From the NCBI GenBank assembly GCA_964345105.1, contig CAYFPZ010000071.1, forward strand, positions 1-7,523: a stretch of 7,523 nucleotides of DNA, written 5' to 3'. Source of the DNA: DG-33 sp964345105. Lineage in GTDB: Archaea; Hadarchaeota; Hadarchaeia; Hadarchaeales; Hadarchaeaceae. The notes beneath the pieces are model-generated. The model made no database searches and was not told the origin of the DNA. It was given only the letters and a program-made list of their open reading frames with translations. Position numbers and translations under genes: made by a program. Of the stretch, positions 1 to 5,707 are shown one piece after another; within the stretch, counting starts at the first letter, position 1, and every line of letters starts with the position of its first letter.

Positions 1-39
1 TGGTGCGGGGAGGGGGATTTGAACCCCCAACATTCGGAT

Positions 40-53
40 GCCCGACTGGGTGT
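40..53 (-). other. tRNA-Phe intron 2 (14 nt, canonical position 37/38)
   Basis: This intron sits at the classical archaeal site one base 3' of the anticodon. C32-U33-G34-A35 pairs with intron bases TCGG (45-42) in four pairs including one G-U. The 5' bulge is A36 G37 plus the first intron base, and the 3' bulge is intron GC (41-40) plus A38. The remaining intron is only a small loop (CACCCAG), so the motif is of the relaxed bulge-helix-loop kind rather than a full bulge-helix-bulge. At 14 nt it is near the short end for tRNA introns. Confidence 0.83.
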
Positions 54-60
54 CTTCAGT

Positions 61-92
61 TTTGCCCCGCGTGAGATAGTCTCAACGACGGA
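61..92 (-). other. tRNA-Phe intron 1 (32 nt, position 30/31, noncanonical)
   Basis: The boundaries follow from the need to rebuild the anticodon stem and are supported by a strict bulge-helix-bulge fold. The 5' bulge is G29 G30 plus the first intron base (T at 92). The central helix pairs T25-G26-T27-C28 with the intron bases GGCA (66-63) in four pairs, one of them G-U. The 3' bulge is the last two intron bases (AA, 62-61) plus A31. The interior folds into a hairpin of CCG/CGG, then CGT/ACG, then GAGA/TCTC around a CTA loop, with single T bulges at 88 and 84. The archaeal splicing endonuclease would cut in each bulge. Confidence 0.85.
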
Positions 93-149
93 CCGACACT
101 CTCCCAGGTTGAGTTATCCCCGCACATTTTTATACAGGTCAAGAAACAG

Positions 150-156
150 TTTAAGC
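150..156 (-). promoter_or_regulatory. TATA-like box for the tRNA-Phe gene
   Basis: On the minus strand the element GCTTAAA lies 27-33 bases upstream of the mature tRNA 5' end, behind an A-rich stretch that could serve as a BRE. The spacing fits an archaeal box A. A second A/T stretch (TATAAAAAT, 126-134) is too close to the mature end to be the TATA box and would lie in the leader. Confidence 0.5.
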
Positions 157-175
157 TTTTTTGCTTTTATCGGGT

Positions 176-214
176 AAAAATTCCATTCATAATCGAAAAG
201 TGGGGGAATCCCCC
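176..214 (-). terminator. Possible 3' end signal of the CBS-domain gene
   Basis: Ten bases after the minus-strand stop codon there is a GC-only stem of five pairs (GGGGG 202-206 with CCCCC 210-214, loop of three). It is followed on the minus strand by short T runs (TTTT near 195-198 and TTTTT at 176-180). Archaeal termination depends mainly on T tracts, so the T runs may matter more than the hairpin. The region also leads into the tRNA promoter, so read-through into the tRNA cannot be excluded. Confidence 0.35.
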
Positions 215-224
215 CGCGACGGTT

Positions 225-1055
225 CTATAAAGCTCGGAGCAGGTCGACATCTTGCACGATGCCGATAAACTTGCCCTCCCCGGACAAAACTGGAGTCTGC
301 TCAATTTTGTGCTGCTTCATAAGTTGTGCTGTCCTACTAACAGAAGTCTTGCGGGTTATCGTTAAGAGCTCCTTCGTCATCACGTCCCGCACGAGCTTAT
401 TCGGAACCTTCAATTCCTGCTTGGTGATGTAGATTCGGTTTTCACTGTCCCACGTCCAGCTATCGCCCTCGCTTCGCCCTGTCATCTGGCTTATTTTCGA
501 CTCGGTCTCGACCTCACTCACCTTGAGGATATCTGTGTCATCGATGATTCCAACTAGGTTGCCACTCTCGTCGATCGTGGGCAAGGCTCGGAAGCCGGAT
601 AGGTCCATAATCTCCACTGCAGCCTTGAGCGGGGTTCCATCCCAGACAGCGATAACGTGAGGGCGCATAAAATCCGATGCTGGGCGCTCCAAATTCATCT
701 CGGTGATTGCGCGGTAAACGATGTCCCTAACCGTGATAATCCCGACGAGTTTTTCGTTTTTTAATACAGGCAGCTTGCGGACGTGAGCCGTAAGCAAACG
801 ATTTGCTGCTTCTTCAAGCTTATCACTCGTCGCAATGATAGGAACGTCACGGTCTACAAGCATCGCGAGTTGATTTTCATCGGATTTCTCGAACAACTTG
901 CGGAGCGTCACCATCCCAACGAGTTCATTGGTCCCCCGCTTTACCACAGGAACAGCGTTTGTACCTATTTTCCTTAAGAGATCGAGGGCCTCCGCTCGGG
1001 CACCGGGCACCTCCACCCACTTAACCTCTTTGGTCATCACATCTTTGACCTGCAT
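225..1055 (-). CDS. Four-CBS-domain protein (two Bateman modules)
   Basis: The product is soluble and built almost entirely of CBS repeats. Counted from the longest possible start (GTG at 1076, 283 residues), they lie at about 8-63, 69-126, 132-187 and 227-283. Each shows the recurring pattern of a 'DVMT/DFMR'-type entry, a '.LPV/TPV' strand, a 'LVGI(I/V)' strand and a 'D(I/L)' helix start. Between repeats 3 and 4 lies an insert of about 40 residues with a WTWDSE segment. CBS pairs generally bind adenine nucleotides or SAM and regulate a partner; no catalytic domain is fused here, so the partner is unknown. I prefer the ATG at 1055 (276 residues). It has GGTGGA (1065-1070) nine bases upstream, and the TATA-like box at 1091-1100 is too close to the GTG but well placed for the ATG. 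The gene follows the amidohydrolase on the same strand but appears to have its own promoter. Confidence 0.9.
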   Translation of the reverse strand: MQVKDVMTKEVKWVEVPGARAEALDLLRKIGTNAVPVVKRGTNELVGMVTLRKLFEKSDENQLAMLVDRDVPIIATSDKLEEAANRLLTAHVRKLPVLKNEKLVGIITVRDIVYRAITEMNLERPASDFMRPHVIAVWDGTPLKAAVEIMDLSGFRALPTIDESGNLVGIIDDTDILKVSEVETESKISQMTGRSEGDSWTWDSENRIYITKQELKVPNKLVRDVMTKELLTITRKTSVSRTAQLMKQHKIEQTPVLSGEGKFIGIVQDVDLLRAL

Positions 1056-1090
1056 GTTTTTCCATCCACCATTCACTGCGCTAGTTAACT

Positions 1091-1100
1091 CTTTTAAAAC
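1091..1100 (-). promoter_or_regulatory. TATA-like box for the CBS-domain gene
   Basis: GTTTTAAAAG on the minus strand lies 36-45 bases before the ATG at 1055. Transcription would start near 1070, leaving a leader of about 15 bases that contains the GGTGGA ribosome site. Just upstream is a small inverted repeat, ACCAA-TTT-TTGGT (1101-1113), in the position where a BRE or an operator would lie. This promoter argues against simple co-transcription with the upstream amidohydrolase. Confidence 0.45.
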
Positions 1101-1125
1101 ACCAATTTTTGGTTGATTCCCAAGC

Positions 1126-2232
1126 TTATAAAATTTTGCCGCGCATGTAAATCGCTCGGATGTTGTCTGATCTGGCCCGATTAATCAATCCTGCATACAA
1201 GTTGGTGAGATTCGTGAGATTATTTCCACGAGTGAGCACCATGAACGTCGCGATCCCCTCCTCCTCAACGGGTCCCCACGGTAAATTGAAAAGCTTTAGG
1301 GGTCCAATTGTCGCGGCCTGCAGAAGCTTGCGCGCCTCCTCGCCTCCCGCCTTTGGATCGGCTCGGCGCAGGCAAGCCCAAGAGAACGAGATTTCCTCAA
1401 ACATGTTTGGCTGGCAAACCATCGCGTTATCCGTTCCAAGGTAAAAACGAACTTTGTTTGCGATTGCGAGGTGAATAGAGGGCGGGCCGACACTCAGCAA
1501 GCTGTTCGCCCTTGGGCAAAAAACAACGGGGACATCATTCTTTTGTAAAGACACGAAATCTTCCTCGTTCGCGTGGGTCGCATGGACGATAAAAGATGGA
1601 CGAAGTTCAAGTGCTCGCTCGACTTCGTCTAGGGTAGGCGCTAACTCGGCAACATGAACCGAGAGAAGTTTCTTCGCCTGCCTAGTTTGATTAGCGATTA
1701 ATTGAAGTACTTTCGCATCAAAAGCGTTGAGCGAAGGCAAACCAATCCCATCCGATTTTTTTAAAACACCGTTTAGTTCTTCGAGTGTGGAAAAGCGACC
1801 CATGATAATTGATTTTACCACTTTGTGCGATGCCTCTCTAAGGAGCTTAACTCCTTTCACACCACCCTCCCTGAAATCACAGTGGGCTAGGGTTCCTGTG
1901 CGGAACATGTCCTGAAGCGTTGCGCGAACTGATGTAAGCAACTCACTACGCGAATGTGAATCCAGAGCACGAAATTTCTCCCCACCCGGACCGACAACTT
2001 CCTGTTGTGTTCTGCCGAGATAGAGTTCCTTAGCAACGGAATCTGCGACGTGGGTATGCGCGTTCACAAAAGGTGGTAAAATGAACCCCCGTTTTAGATC
2101 AGTTGCCCGCCCCGGGGGGGAGCCTTCTGAAATTTTTTTTATCTTGCCATCACGGATCACTAGATAGCCGCGGATGGCCTCGAGCTCCGCTCCATCAAAG
2201 ATTGTCGCATTGGAAAGTACTTGCTGAGTCAT
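1126..2232 (-). CDS. Metal-dependent amidohydrolase, TRZ/ATZ (deaminase/chlorohydrolase) type
   Basis: This 368-residue protein is a cytosolic TIM-barrel hydrolase of the amidohydrolase superfamily. Expected metal and catalytic positions are present: H59 and H61 in NAHTH, H193 and E196 in SVHVAE, H217/H220 in IVHATH, and D268 in LGTDNA. The stretch FCPRANSLLSVG (about 238-249) is typical of the branch that includes cytosine, guanine and methylthioadenosine/S-adenosylhomocysteine deaminases and s-triazine hydrolases. N- and C-terminal segments (1-50 and about 320-368) form the small beta-sandwich, ending in the familiar 'MRGKIL'. At 368 residues it is shorter than typical deaminases of the family (about 400-450), so I do not assign a substrate; a purine or pyrimidine ring deaminase is the likeliest guess. 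The start is ATG at 2232, preceded by a G-rich GGGTTGGGT. The gene is divergent from tsr3 and shares its promoter region. Confidence 0.85.
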   Translation of the reverse strand: MTQQVLSNATIFDGAELEAIRGYLVIRDGKIKKISEGSPPGRATDLKRGFILPPFVNAHTHVADSVAKELYLGRTQQEVVGPGGEKFRALDSHSRSELLTSVRATLQDMFRTGTLAHCDFREGGVKGVKLLREASHKVVKSIIMGRFSTLEELNGVLKKSDGIGLPSLNAFDAKVLQLIANQTRQAKKLLSVHVAELAPTLDEVERALELRPSFIVHATHANEEDFVSLQKNDVPVVFCPRANSLLSVGPPSIHLAIANKVRFYLGTDNAMVCQPNMFEEISFSWACLRRADPKAGGEEARKLLQAATIGPLKLFNLPWGPVEEEGIATFMVLTRGNNLTNLTNLYAGLINRARSDNIRAIYMRGKIL

Positions 2233-2263
2233 GGTGTACCCAACCCGCCTTGTTCAATCATGA

Positions 2264-2271
2264 CTTAAAAG
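2264..2271. promoter_or_regulatory. Shared divergent TATA-like element, amidohydrolase/tsr3
   Basis: CTTAAAAG is nearly self-complementary and is the best TATA candidate in the 68 bases between the two divergent start codons. It lies 30-37 bases before the tsr3 ATG and 32-39 bases before the amidohydrolase ATG. Both transcripts would then have very short leaders. One element may serve both directions, or each gene may use overlapping boxes. Confidence 0.4.
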
Positions 2272-2280
2272 TTTACCAAA

Positions 2281-2296
2281 CTCAGTTATAACTGAG
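2281..2296. repeat. Perfect 16-bp palindrome before tsr3 (candidate operator)
   Basis: CTCAGTTATAACTGAG reads identically on both strands. It ends four bases before the tsr3 ATG and would overlap the predicted start of the tsr3 transcript. It also lies on the upstream side of the amidohydrolase promoter. A dimeric regulator bound here would block tsr3 initiation and could repress or activate the divergent gene. The 3' half (CTGAG) also overlaps the only purine-rich stretch (GAGG) that could act as a tsr3 ribosome site. Confidence 0.55.
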
Positions 2297-2300
2297 GCCG

Positions 2301-2810
2301 ATGGAACTAGTTGTATACAACGCTCGGGAATGCGACCCGAAAAAGTGCACTGCGATGCGCTTACATCGATTCGAAAAAATTAAGATGGTCTTTCAGCCCC
2401 AAGAGTTGCCGCAAAGCGCAATTTTGCTTGATCCATTTGCGGAGCGAGCGCTCTCTGGAGAGGACGCCGAGATTGCGAGAAAGCACGGATTAGTGGCGCT
2501 CGACTGCTCTTGGAAGCAAATCGAACAAATTTCCCGCATCCGAGCGCGAATGGTGCCTCGGGCCTTGCCCTATCTAGTCGCCACCAACCCCACCCACTAC
2601 GGGCGCCCTACCACGCTGAGCACTGCCGAAGCACTCGCGGCGGCCTTAGTAATTCTAGGCGATAAAACCCGTGCGGAAGAAATCCTCAACAAGTTCAAGT
2701 GGGGGCCAACTTTTCTCGAGCTAAACCGCGAGCCGCTCGAAGCTTATGCCCGTGCTAAGGACAGCAAGGAAATCGTTATTCTCCAGCGTCAGTTCATGCC
2801 TCAAGAGTAA
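2301..2810 (+). CDS. tsr3: Tsr3-type rRNA aminocarboxypropyltransferase (DUF367)
   Basis: The 169-residue protein matches the Tsr3/DUF367 family along its whole length. Visible family motifs are DPKKCTAMRL near the N terminus (12-21), DCSW (68-71), RALP (87-90), NPTHYG (96-101), STAEALAAAL (107-116) and FKWG (132-135). Tsr3 uses S-adenosylmethionine to transfer the 3-amino-3-carboxypropyl group onto a modified uridine (N1-methylpseudouridine) in the helix 31 loop of small-subunit rRNA, a late step in subunit maturation; archaeal members are known. The N-terminal part resembles the metal-binding-like region of the ribosome recycling ATPase RLI/ABCE1. The length is normal for archaeal members. 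The start ATG follows a weak GAGG, and the gene ends with tandem stops TAATAA. It converges on the PIN-ATPase gene with only 17 bases between stop codons. Confidence 0.92.
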   Translation: MELVVYNARECDPKKCTAMRLHRFEKIKMVFQPQELPQSAILLDPFAERALSGEDAEIARKHGLVALDCSWKQIEQISRIRARMVPRALPYLVATNPTHYGRPTTLSTAEALAAALVILGDKTRAEEILNKFKWGPTFLELNREPLEAYARAKDSKEIVILQRQFMPQE

Positions 2811-2827
2811 TAACAAGGAAGTTTAGT

Positions 2828-4219
2828 TTATCTCCATCTTCGTCTCGGTTTTCTTCGGAACCTCGGACGCATCTGCCCTCGGAGGTCGGAAACGACGACC
2901 TGCTCACCAAATGTATATATCTCGTAGCGCGGCTCGCCCGTCTCGAAGTCCAATACCTCGATCAGCGGCCTCGCTAGGTCTGCTTCCGTCATGCCGTAAG
3001 GAACTCTGACCATGAACCTCAGCGAATAGACCTCCCGAATTTCGCCGTCTTTGATGAAAATCACGGTGTCGACGATCATGGGAATCATTCCGAGCTCCAC
3101 CCGACCGATTAATCTTTGCACGGCGTCGATTGCCCGCGTTGAATGCACCACACCTACCATGCCCACTCCAGCCAAGCGCATGTCAGTAAATATCTGGAAA
3201 TCACTCGTCTTTCGTAGCTCGTCGTAAATCGTGTAATCTGGGCGCACGAGAAGTAGCAGGTCTGCGGTTTTCGCCATGTCACCATCGAGAGCAGTATATT
3301 GCGTGATTTCATCGCTTACTTGGAGGTCGCGAGGAGATTCCATCGTTTTGACTATTTTTCTTTGCAGGCGATAGAACTCGGCCAACGCTTGAGCAAAAGT
3401 TGTCTTACCCGCGCCAGGCGGACCCGAGATGAGCACTCCTTCCGCGCGTTCTCGCAGACGCTCCTTCAGTTTATCCGACAATCGGTAGTCCTCGAGCCTC
3501 ACCCATACAACTGGTCGGACGGCAGTGATTTCAAACCCATCGCTGAACGGAGGGCGAGTAATGGCGATGCGGTATTCGCGGAACTGTATCATGCTGGCAC
3601 CTTCACGCTCGAACTCGATGAATCCATCAGGATCGCGCGTGGCAAACTCAAGAATCTCTCGAGCTATCTCACGAAGCCCTGTCTCTTCAAGCGGTTTCTC
3701 ATCTAGGACTTGGACTTTAAAATTGCCTGGGCGACCGACCTTGGCCATGGGGCGCACTCGTGCCTTAAGGTGCACCGACATCGTGTTCTTGTCGAAGTAG
3801 CGCAGGAGTTTCGGTGTCTCCTCCACGCGCGAGGGCTCGAAGTACTTTGTTCTCAGTCCTTCTATTCGTGCGACCTCTGCCATCACGGCATTACTCGTGA
3901 GCAGAGTCACGTCTTGGGCCCGAGCTATCTCTCGAACCTCGGCATCGATGGTGCCAAAATCCGCGCCCATCATTTGCTCAACGCTTGGGCGTTCTCCCGC
4001 GAAACTCAGTTTTATCTTCCCTTGCTCGGCCAACTCCTGAAGGCGTCTGAGCTCCGCGAGCCCGCTCAAGCCCGAGTCCTTGCCCAGCTTGGCTTGGTGT
4101 TCGAGCTGGGCGACAATCGCGTTGGCCACAACAATCTCGCTTCCAGCCAACTCACCCTCAACCAGCCGCGTCAGTAAACCGTTGACGATGATGTTCGCAT
4201 CTGGGACGTATTTTGCCAT
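2828..4219 (-). CDS. PIN-domain AAA ATPase, archaeal PINA-like
   Basis: Counted from ATG at 4219 the protein has 463 residues: an N-terminal PIN domain (about 1-130), a linker, then a RecA-like secretion-type ATPase core (about 235-400). The PIN acidic positions are D7 (VPDANI), E40 (AQLEHQ) and D92 (TIDAEV); the fourth position is N110 (LLTSNA), where Asp is usual. Walker A is GPPGAGKTT (266-274), and Walker B is in LLLLVRPDYTIYDE (321-334). Archaeal relatives include Sulfolobus PINA, a hexameric ATPase that promotes Holliday junction branch migration and carries a C-terminal KH domain. Here only about 60 residues follow the core, ending in the basic tail RPRFRRKPRRRWR, so a KH domain seems reduced or lost. 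The reading frame extends upstream to 4285, but those 22 residues do not look like a PIN start and contain the probable promoter (4248-4257). Confidence 0.88.
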   Translation of the reverse strand: MAKYVPDANIIVNGLLTRLVEGELAGSEIVVANAIVAQLEHQAKLGKDSGLSGLAELRRLQELAEQGKIKLSFAGERPSVEQMMGADFGTIDAEVREIARAQDVTLLTSNAVMAEVARIEGLRTKYFEPSRVEETPKLLRYFDKNTMSVHLKARVRPMAKVGRPGNFKVQVLDEKPLEETGLREIAREILEFATRDPDGFIEFEREGASMIQFREYRIAITRPPFSDGFEITAVRPVVWVRLEDYRLSDKLKERLRERAEGVLISGPPGAGKTTFAQALAEFYRLQRKIVKTMESPRDLQVSDEITQYTALDGDMAKTADLLLLVRPDYTIYDELRKTSDFQIFTDMRLAGVGMVGVVHSTRAIDAVQRLIGRVELGMIPMIVDTVIFIKDGEIREVYSLRFMVRVPYGMTEADLARPLIEVLDFETGEPRYEIYTFGEQVVVSDLRGQMRPRFRRKPRRRWR

Positions 4220-4247
4220 TGTAATCAACGATAATTTAGCATCCAAG

Positions 4248-4257
4248 TAATTAAAAC
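4248..4257 (-). promoter_or_regulatory. TATA-like box for the PIN-ATPase gene
   Basis: GTTTTAATTA on the minus strand lies 29-38 bases before the ATG at 4219. It predicts a leader of roughly 8 bases, which contains GTTGATTAC, a partial match to the archaeal GGTGAT ribosome site. Its position inside the longer reading frame is the main reason to reject the ATG at 4285. Confidence 0.45.
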
Positions 4258-4307
4258 ACCAGTCGCCCGGACGAGCTTTGCACAAAAATTAACTTAACTA
4301 CCCTCCT

Positions 4308-4321
4308 AAAAATCGATTTTT
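4308..4321. repeat. 14-bp palindrome in the PIN-ATPase/nagA intergenic region
   Basis: AAAAATCGATTTTT is a perfect palindrome. It is flanked by CCTCC on the left and GAGG on the right, so the RNA could form a somewhat longer hairpin with two bases looped out. It lies upstream of both divergent units. It could be an operator, or on the plus strand a T-rich pausing or termination site. The hairpin would also mask the GAGG ribosome site of the small ORF that follows. Confidence 0.4.
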
Positions 4322-4330
4322 GAGGAAATT

Positions 4331-4390
4331 ATGGCTATTAAAAAAACGCTTGTACTACACGCAGGAGCAATAACGCTCAATACAAAGTGA
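4331..4390 (+). CDS. Possible 19-residue small ORF upstream of nagA
   Basis: An ATG seven bases after a good ribosome site (GAGG, 4321-4324 region) opens a 19-codon frame, MAIKKTLVLHAGAITLNTK, ending in TGA at 4390, 37 bases before nagA. It could be a leader peptide or a small protein in the nagA transcript. Its middle loosely resembles the first strand of NagA (TLVLHAGAITLNTK against SVVLKVGKVLTPTQ). It could therefore also be the remnant start of a lost amidohydrolase copy. The frame is short enough to arise by chance; the ribosome site is the only positive evidence. Confidence 0.3.
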   Translation: MAIKKTLVLHAGAITLNTK

Positions 4391-4427
4391 GAATAAGGTA
4401 GCTGTAAAGTAATGGATGGGAGTTTAA

Positions 4428-5591
4428 ATGAGTTCCGTGGTTTTGAAAGTAGGTAAAGTCTTAACACCGACACAAGAATTAGAAAACGCAGCTATCTTTA
4501 TCGAAGGAGACGTGATAAAAGAAGTAGTTTCTTGGGAGAACATTCCTCGCAATAAAGATGTTCTGAATTATACCGATTCCATAGCCGCTCCAGGTTTTAT
4601 CGATATTCACACCCATGGATATGGTGGTCATGATGCAACATCTGGAGAAGAGAAGGATTTTATCGATTTTGCTGAATCGATTCTAAGACATGGTGTCACA
4701 TCTTTTTTGCCTACAACGGTAACAGCACCCCAAGATGTCTTGTTATGTAGATCTACCATGTTGAGAAACGCGATGGAGAAGAATGAGAAAGGTGCGGAGA
4801 TATTGGGGTTACATCTTGAAGGGCCCTGCGTAGGCAAGGGAAGGGAAGCAGGAGTCCAGAACATTGAGTTTGCTAGAAATCCAAATGTGAGTGAGCTAGA
4901 GGGACTGGTTAAAGCGTCCAAAAGCAACATTAGAAGAGTCACTCTTGCACCAGAACTCCCTGGGGCACTAGAATACATCAGGCGTGCAAAAGAATTGGGA
5001 ATAGTGGGCGCTGCGGGACATACAAACGCAACTTTTGAGGAGGCTATTGCTGGTTTTGATGCAGGGATAACCATATGCAACCATCTTTTCAACGGAATGA
5101 GGCCTTTTCACCATAGGGAGCCCGGCATAATAGGGGCCTGTCTAGTAAGAAAAGACGTGTACGCGGAAATAATTGCAGACATGATCCACCTTCACCCAGT
5201 CGCCATAAAAGTGGCAATAAAAGCAAAGGGCCCGAAAAAAATCATTCTTATTACCGATGCTGCTCCTCAAACGGGCCTTCCAGACGGAGAATACGAATTT
5301 GGTGGCATAAAAACAATTGTTAAAGACGGGATTAGCCGAATTAAAGCCACGGGGAGGTTGGCTAGCAGCACTTTGACGATGGACAATGCTATCAAGAATA
5401 TGGTTACTAAACTAAACCTCAACTTGAAAAACGCTATTAGGATGGCGACATTGAATCCCGCAGATGCGTTGAACTTATCAGATCGAGGTCGTTTGGTTCC
5501 GGGATGTGTTGCAAATGTTACAGTTCTCGATTCAAAATTCAAAGTTCTTGCCACGATCGTAAAAGGGAAAATGCTTTATGAGGCGATTTGA
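4428..5591 (+). CDS. nagA: N-acetylglucosamine-6-phosphate deacetylase
   Basis: The 387-residue length and motifs fit NagA, a cytosolic amidohydrolase that removes acetate from N-acetylglucosamine-6-phosphate to give glucosamine-6-phosphate. Visible sites are H61 and H63 (PGFIDIHTHG), metal ligand E131 in LGLHLEGP, H198 (AAGHTNAT), H219 (CNHLFNGM), H228/H229 (FHHREPGI, substrate phosphate/loop region) and catalytic D277 (LITDA). LASSTLTMD (311-319) and LNPA (342-345) are also typical. LEGP is followed by Cys, where an aromatic residue is common. The related GalNAc-6-phosphate deacetylase AgaA has the same motifs, so the sugar isomer is not certain. The ATG has GGGAG five bases upstream. No clear TATA box lies just before it, so the promoter may be upstream of the small ORF. 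The gene is AT-richer than the genes to its left and converges on the sugar-binding protein gene. The 116-base gap between them holds no convincing gene. Confidence 0.92.
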   Translation: MSSVVLKVGKVLTPTQELENAAIFIEGDVIKEVVSWENIPRNKDVLNYTDSIAAPGFIDIHTHGYGGHDATSGEEKDFIDFAESILRHGVTSFLPTTVTAPQDVLLCRSTMLRNAMEKNEKGAEILGLHLEGPCVGKGREAGVQNIEFARNPNVSELEGLVKASKSNIRRVTLAPELPGALEYIRRAKELGIVGAAGHTNATFEEAIAGFDAGITICNHLFNGMRPFHHREPGIIGACLVRKDVYAEIIADMIHLHPVAIKVAIKAKGPKKIILITDAAPQTGLPDGEYEFGGIKTIVKDGISRIKATGRLASSTLTMDNAIKNMVTKLNLNLKNAIRMATLNPADALNLSDRGRLVPGCVANVTVLDSKFKVLATIVKGKMLYEAI

Positions 5592-5707
5592 ACTTGTCGC
5601 GTTAGCATGACGTTGATAAAGACTAAAAAGAACCATGTTTTGAATCCTGAAGGCAAGTAGATTTAGGTTCCCTAGTGTGGTCATATTGGCAAAATCTAAA
5701 TTTACCT

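Larger units (their letters stand above)
1..123 (-). tRNA. tRNA-Phe (anticodon GAA) interrupted by two introns
   Basis: Read on the minus strand, the ends form a complete cloverleaf. The acceptor stem is GCGGGGA/TCCCCGC with discriminator A73 and an encoded CCA (bases 3-1). The D arm is ACTC/GAGT around AACCTGGGA, and the T arm is GGGGG-TTCAAAT-CCCCC. A continuous anticodon arm is absent. Removing 61-92 and 40-53 gives a perfect five-pair stem TCGGA/TCCGA with loop CTGAAGA, the classical phenylalanine loop (U33, GAA at 34-36, G37). The exons are 123-93 (31 nt), 60-54 (7 nt) and 39-1 (39 nt), 77 nt in all with CCA. Archaeal tRNAs with introns at several positions are known, mainly in Thermoproteota. 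The gene lies downstream of the CBS-domain gene on the same strand and has its own TATA-like element. No termination tract is visible because the window ends at CCA. Confidence 0.93.

Noticed and set aside
1056..1076. Upstream GTG start (1076) for the CBS-domain protein
   Set aside because: It adds seven residues with no CBS similarity, lies too close to the TATA box, and would place the GGTGGA ribosome site inside the gene.
2114..2140. G7 and T8 homopolymers early in the amidohydrolase gene as a possible frameshift or phase-variation site
   Set aside because: The reading frame is intact through both runs and the encoded sequence is plausible; the runs are too short to claim switching.
3299..4177. 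Two plus-strand open frames of 135 and 155 codons opposite the PIN-ATPase
   Set aside because: They lie wholly antisense to a gene with clear PIN and Walker motifs, show no recognisable domains, and are explained by the GC-rich codon pattern of the real gene.
4220..4285. Upstream ATG start (4285) for the PIN-ATPase
   Set aside because: The 22 extra residues do not fit the PIN domain start and overlap the best promoter candidate.
4628..5092. 154-codon minus-strand frame opposite nagA
   Set aside because: It is antisense to the conserved NagA core, with Ser/Pro-rich low-complexity sequence and no motif.
5607..5660. 17-codon ATG frame after nagA
   Set aside because: No ribosome site, no similarity, and a length expected by chance.
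5658..5698. 7-bp inverted repeat (TAGATTT/AAATCTA) between nagA and the binding protein gene
   Set aside because: The stem is short and A/T-only with a 27-nt loop and no following T tract, so it is not convincing as a bidirectional terminator.
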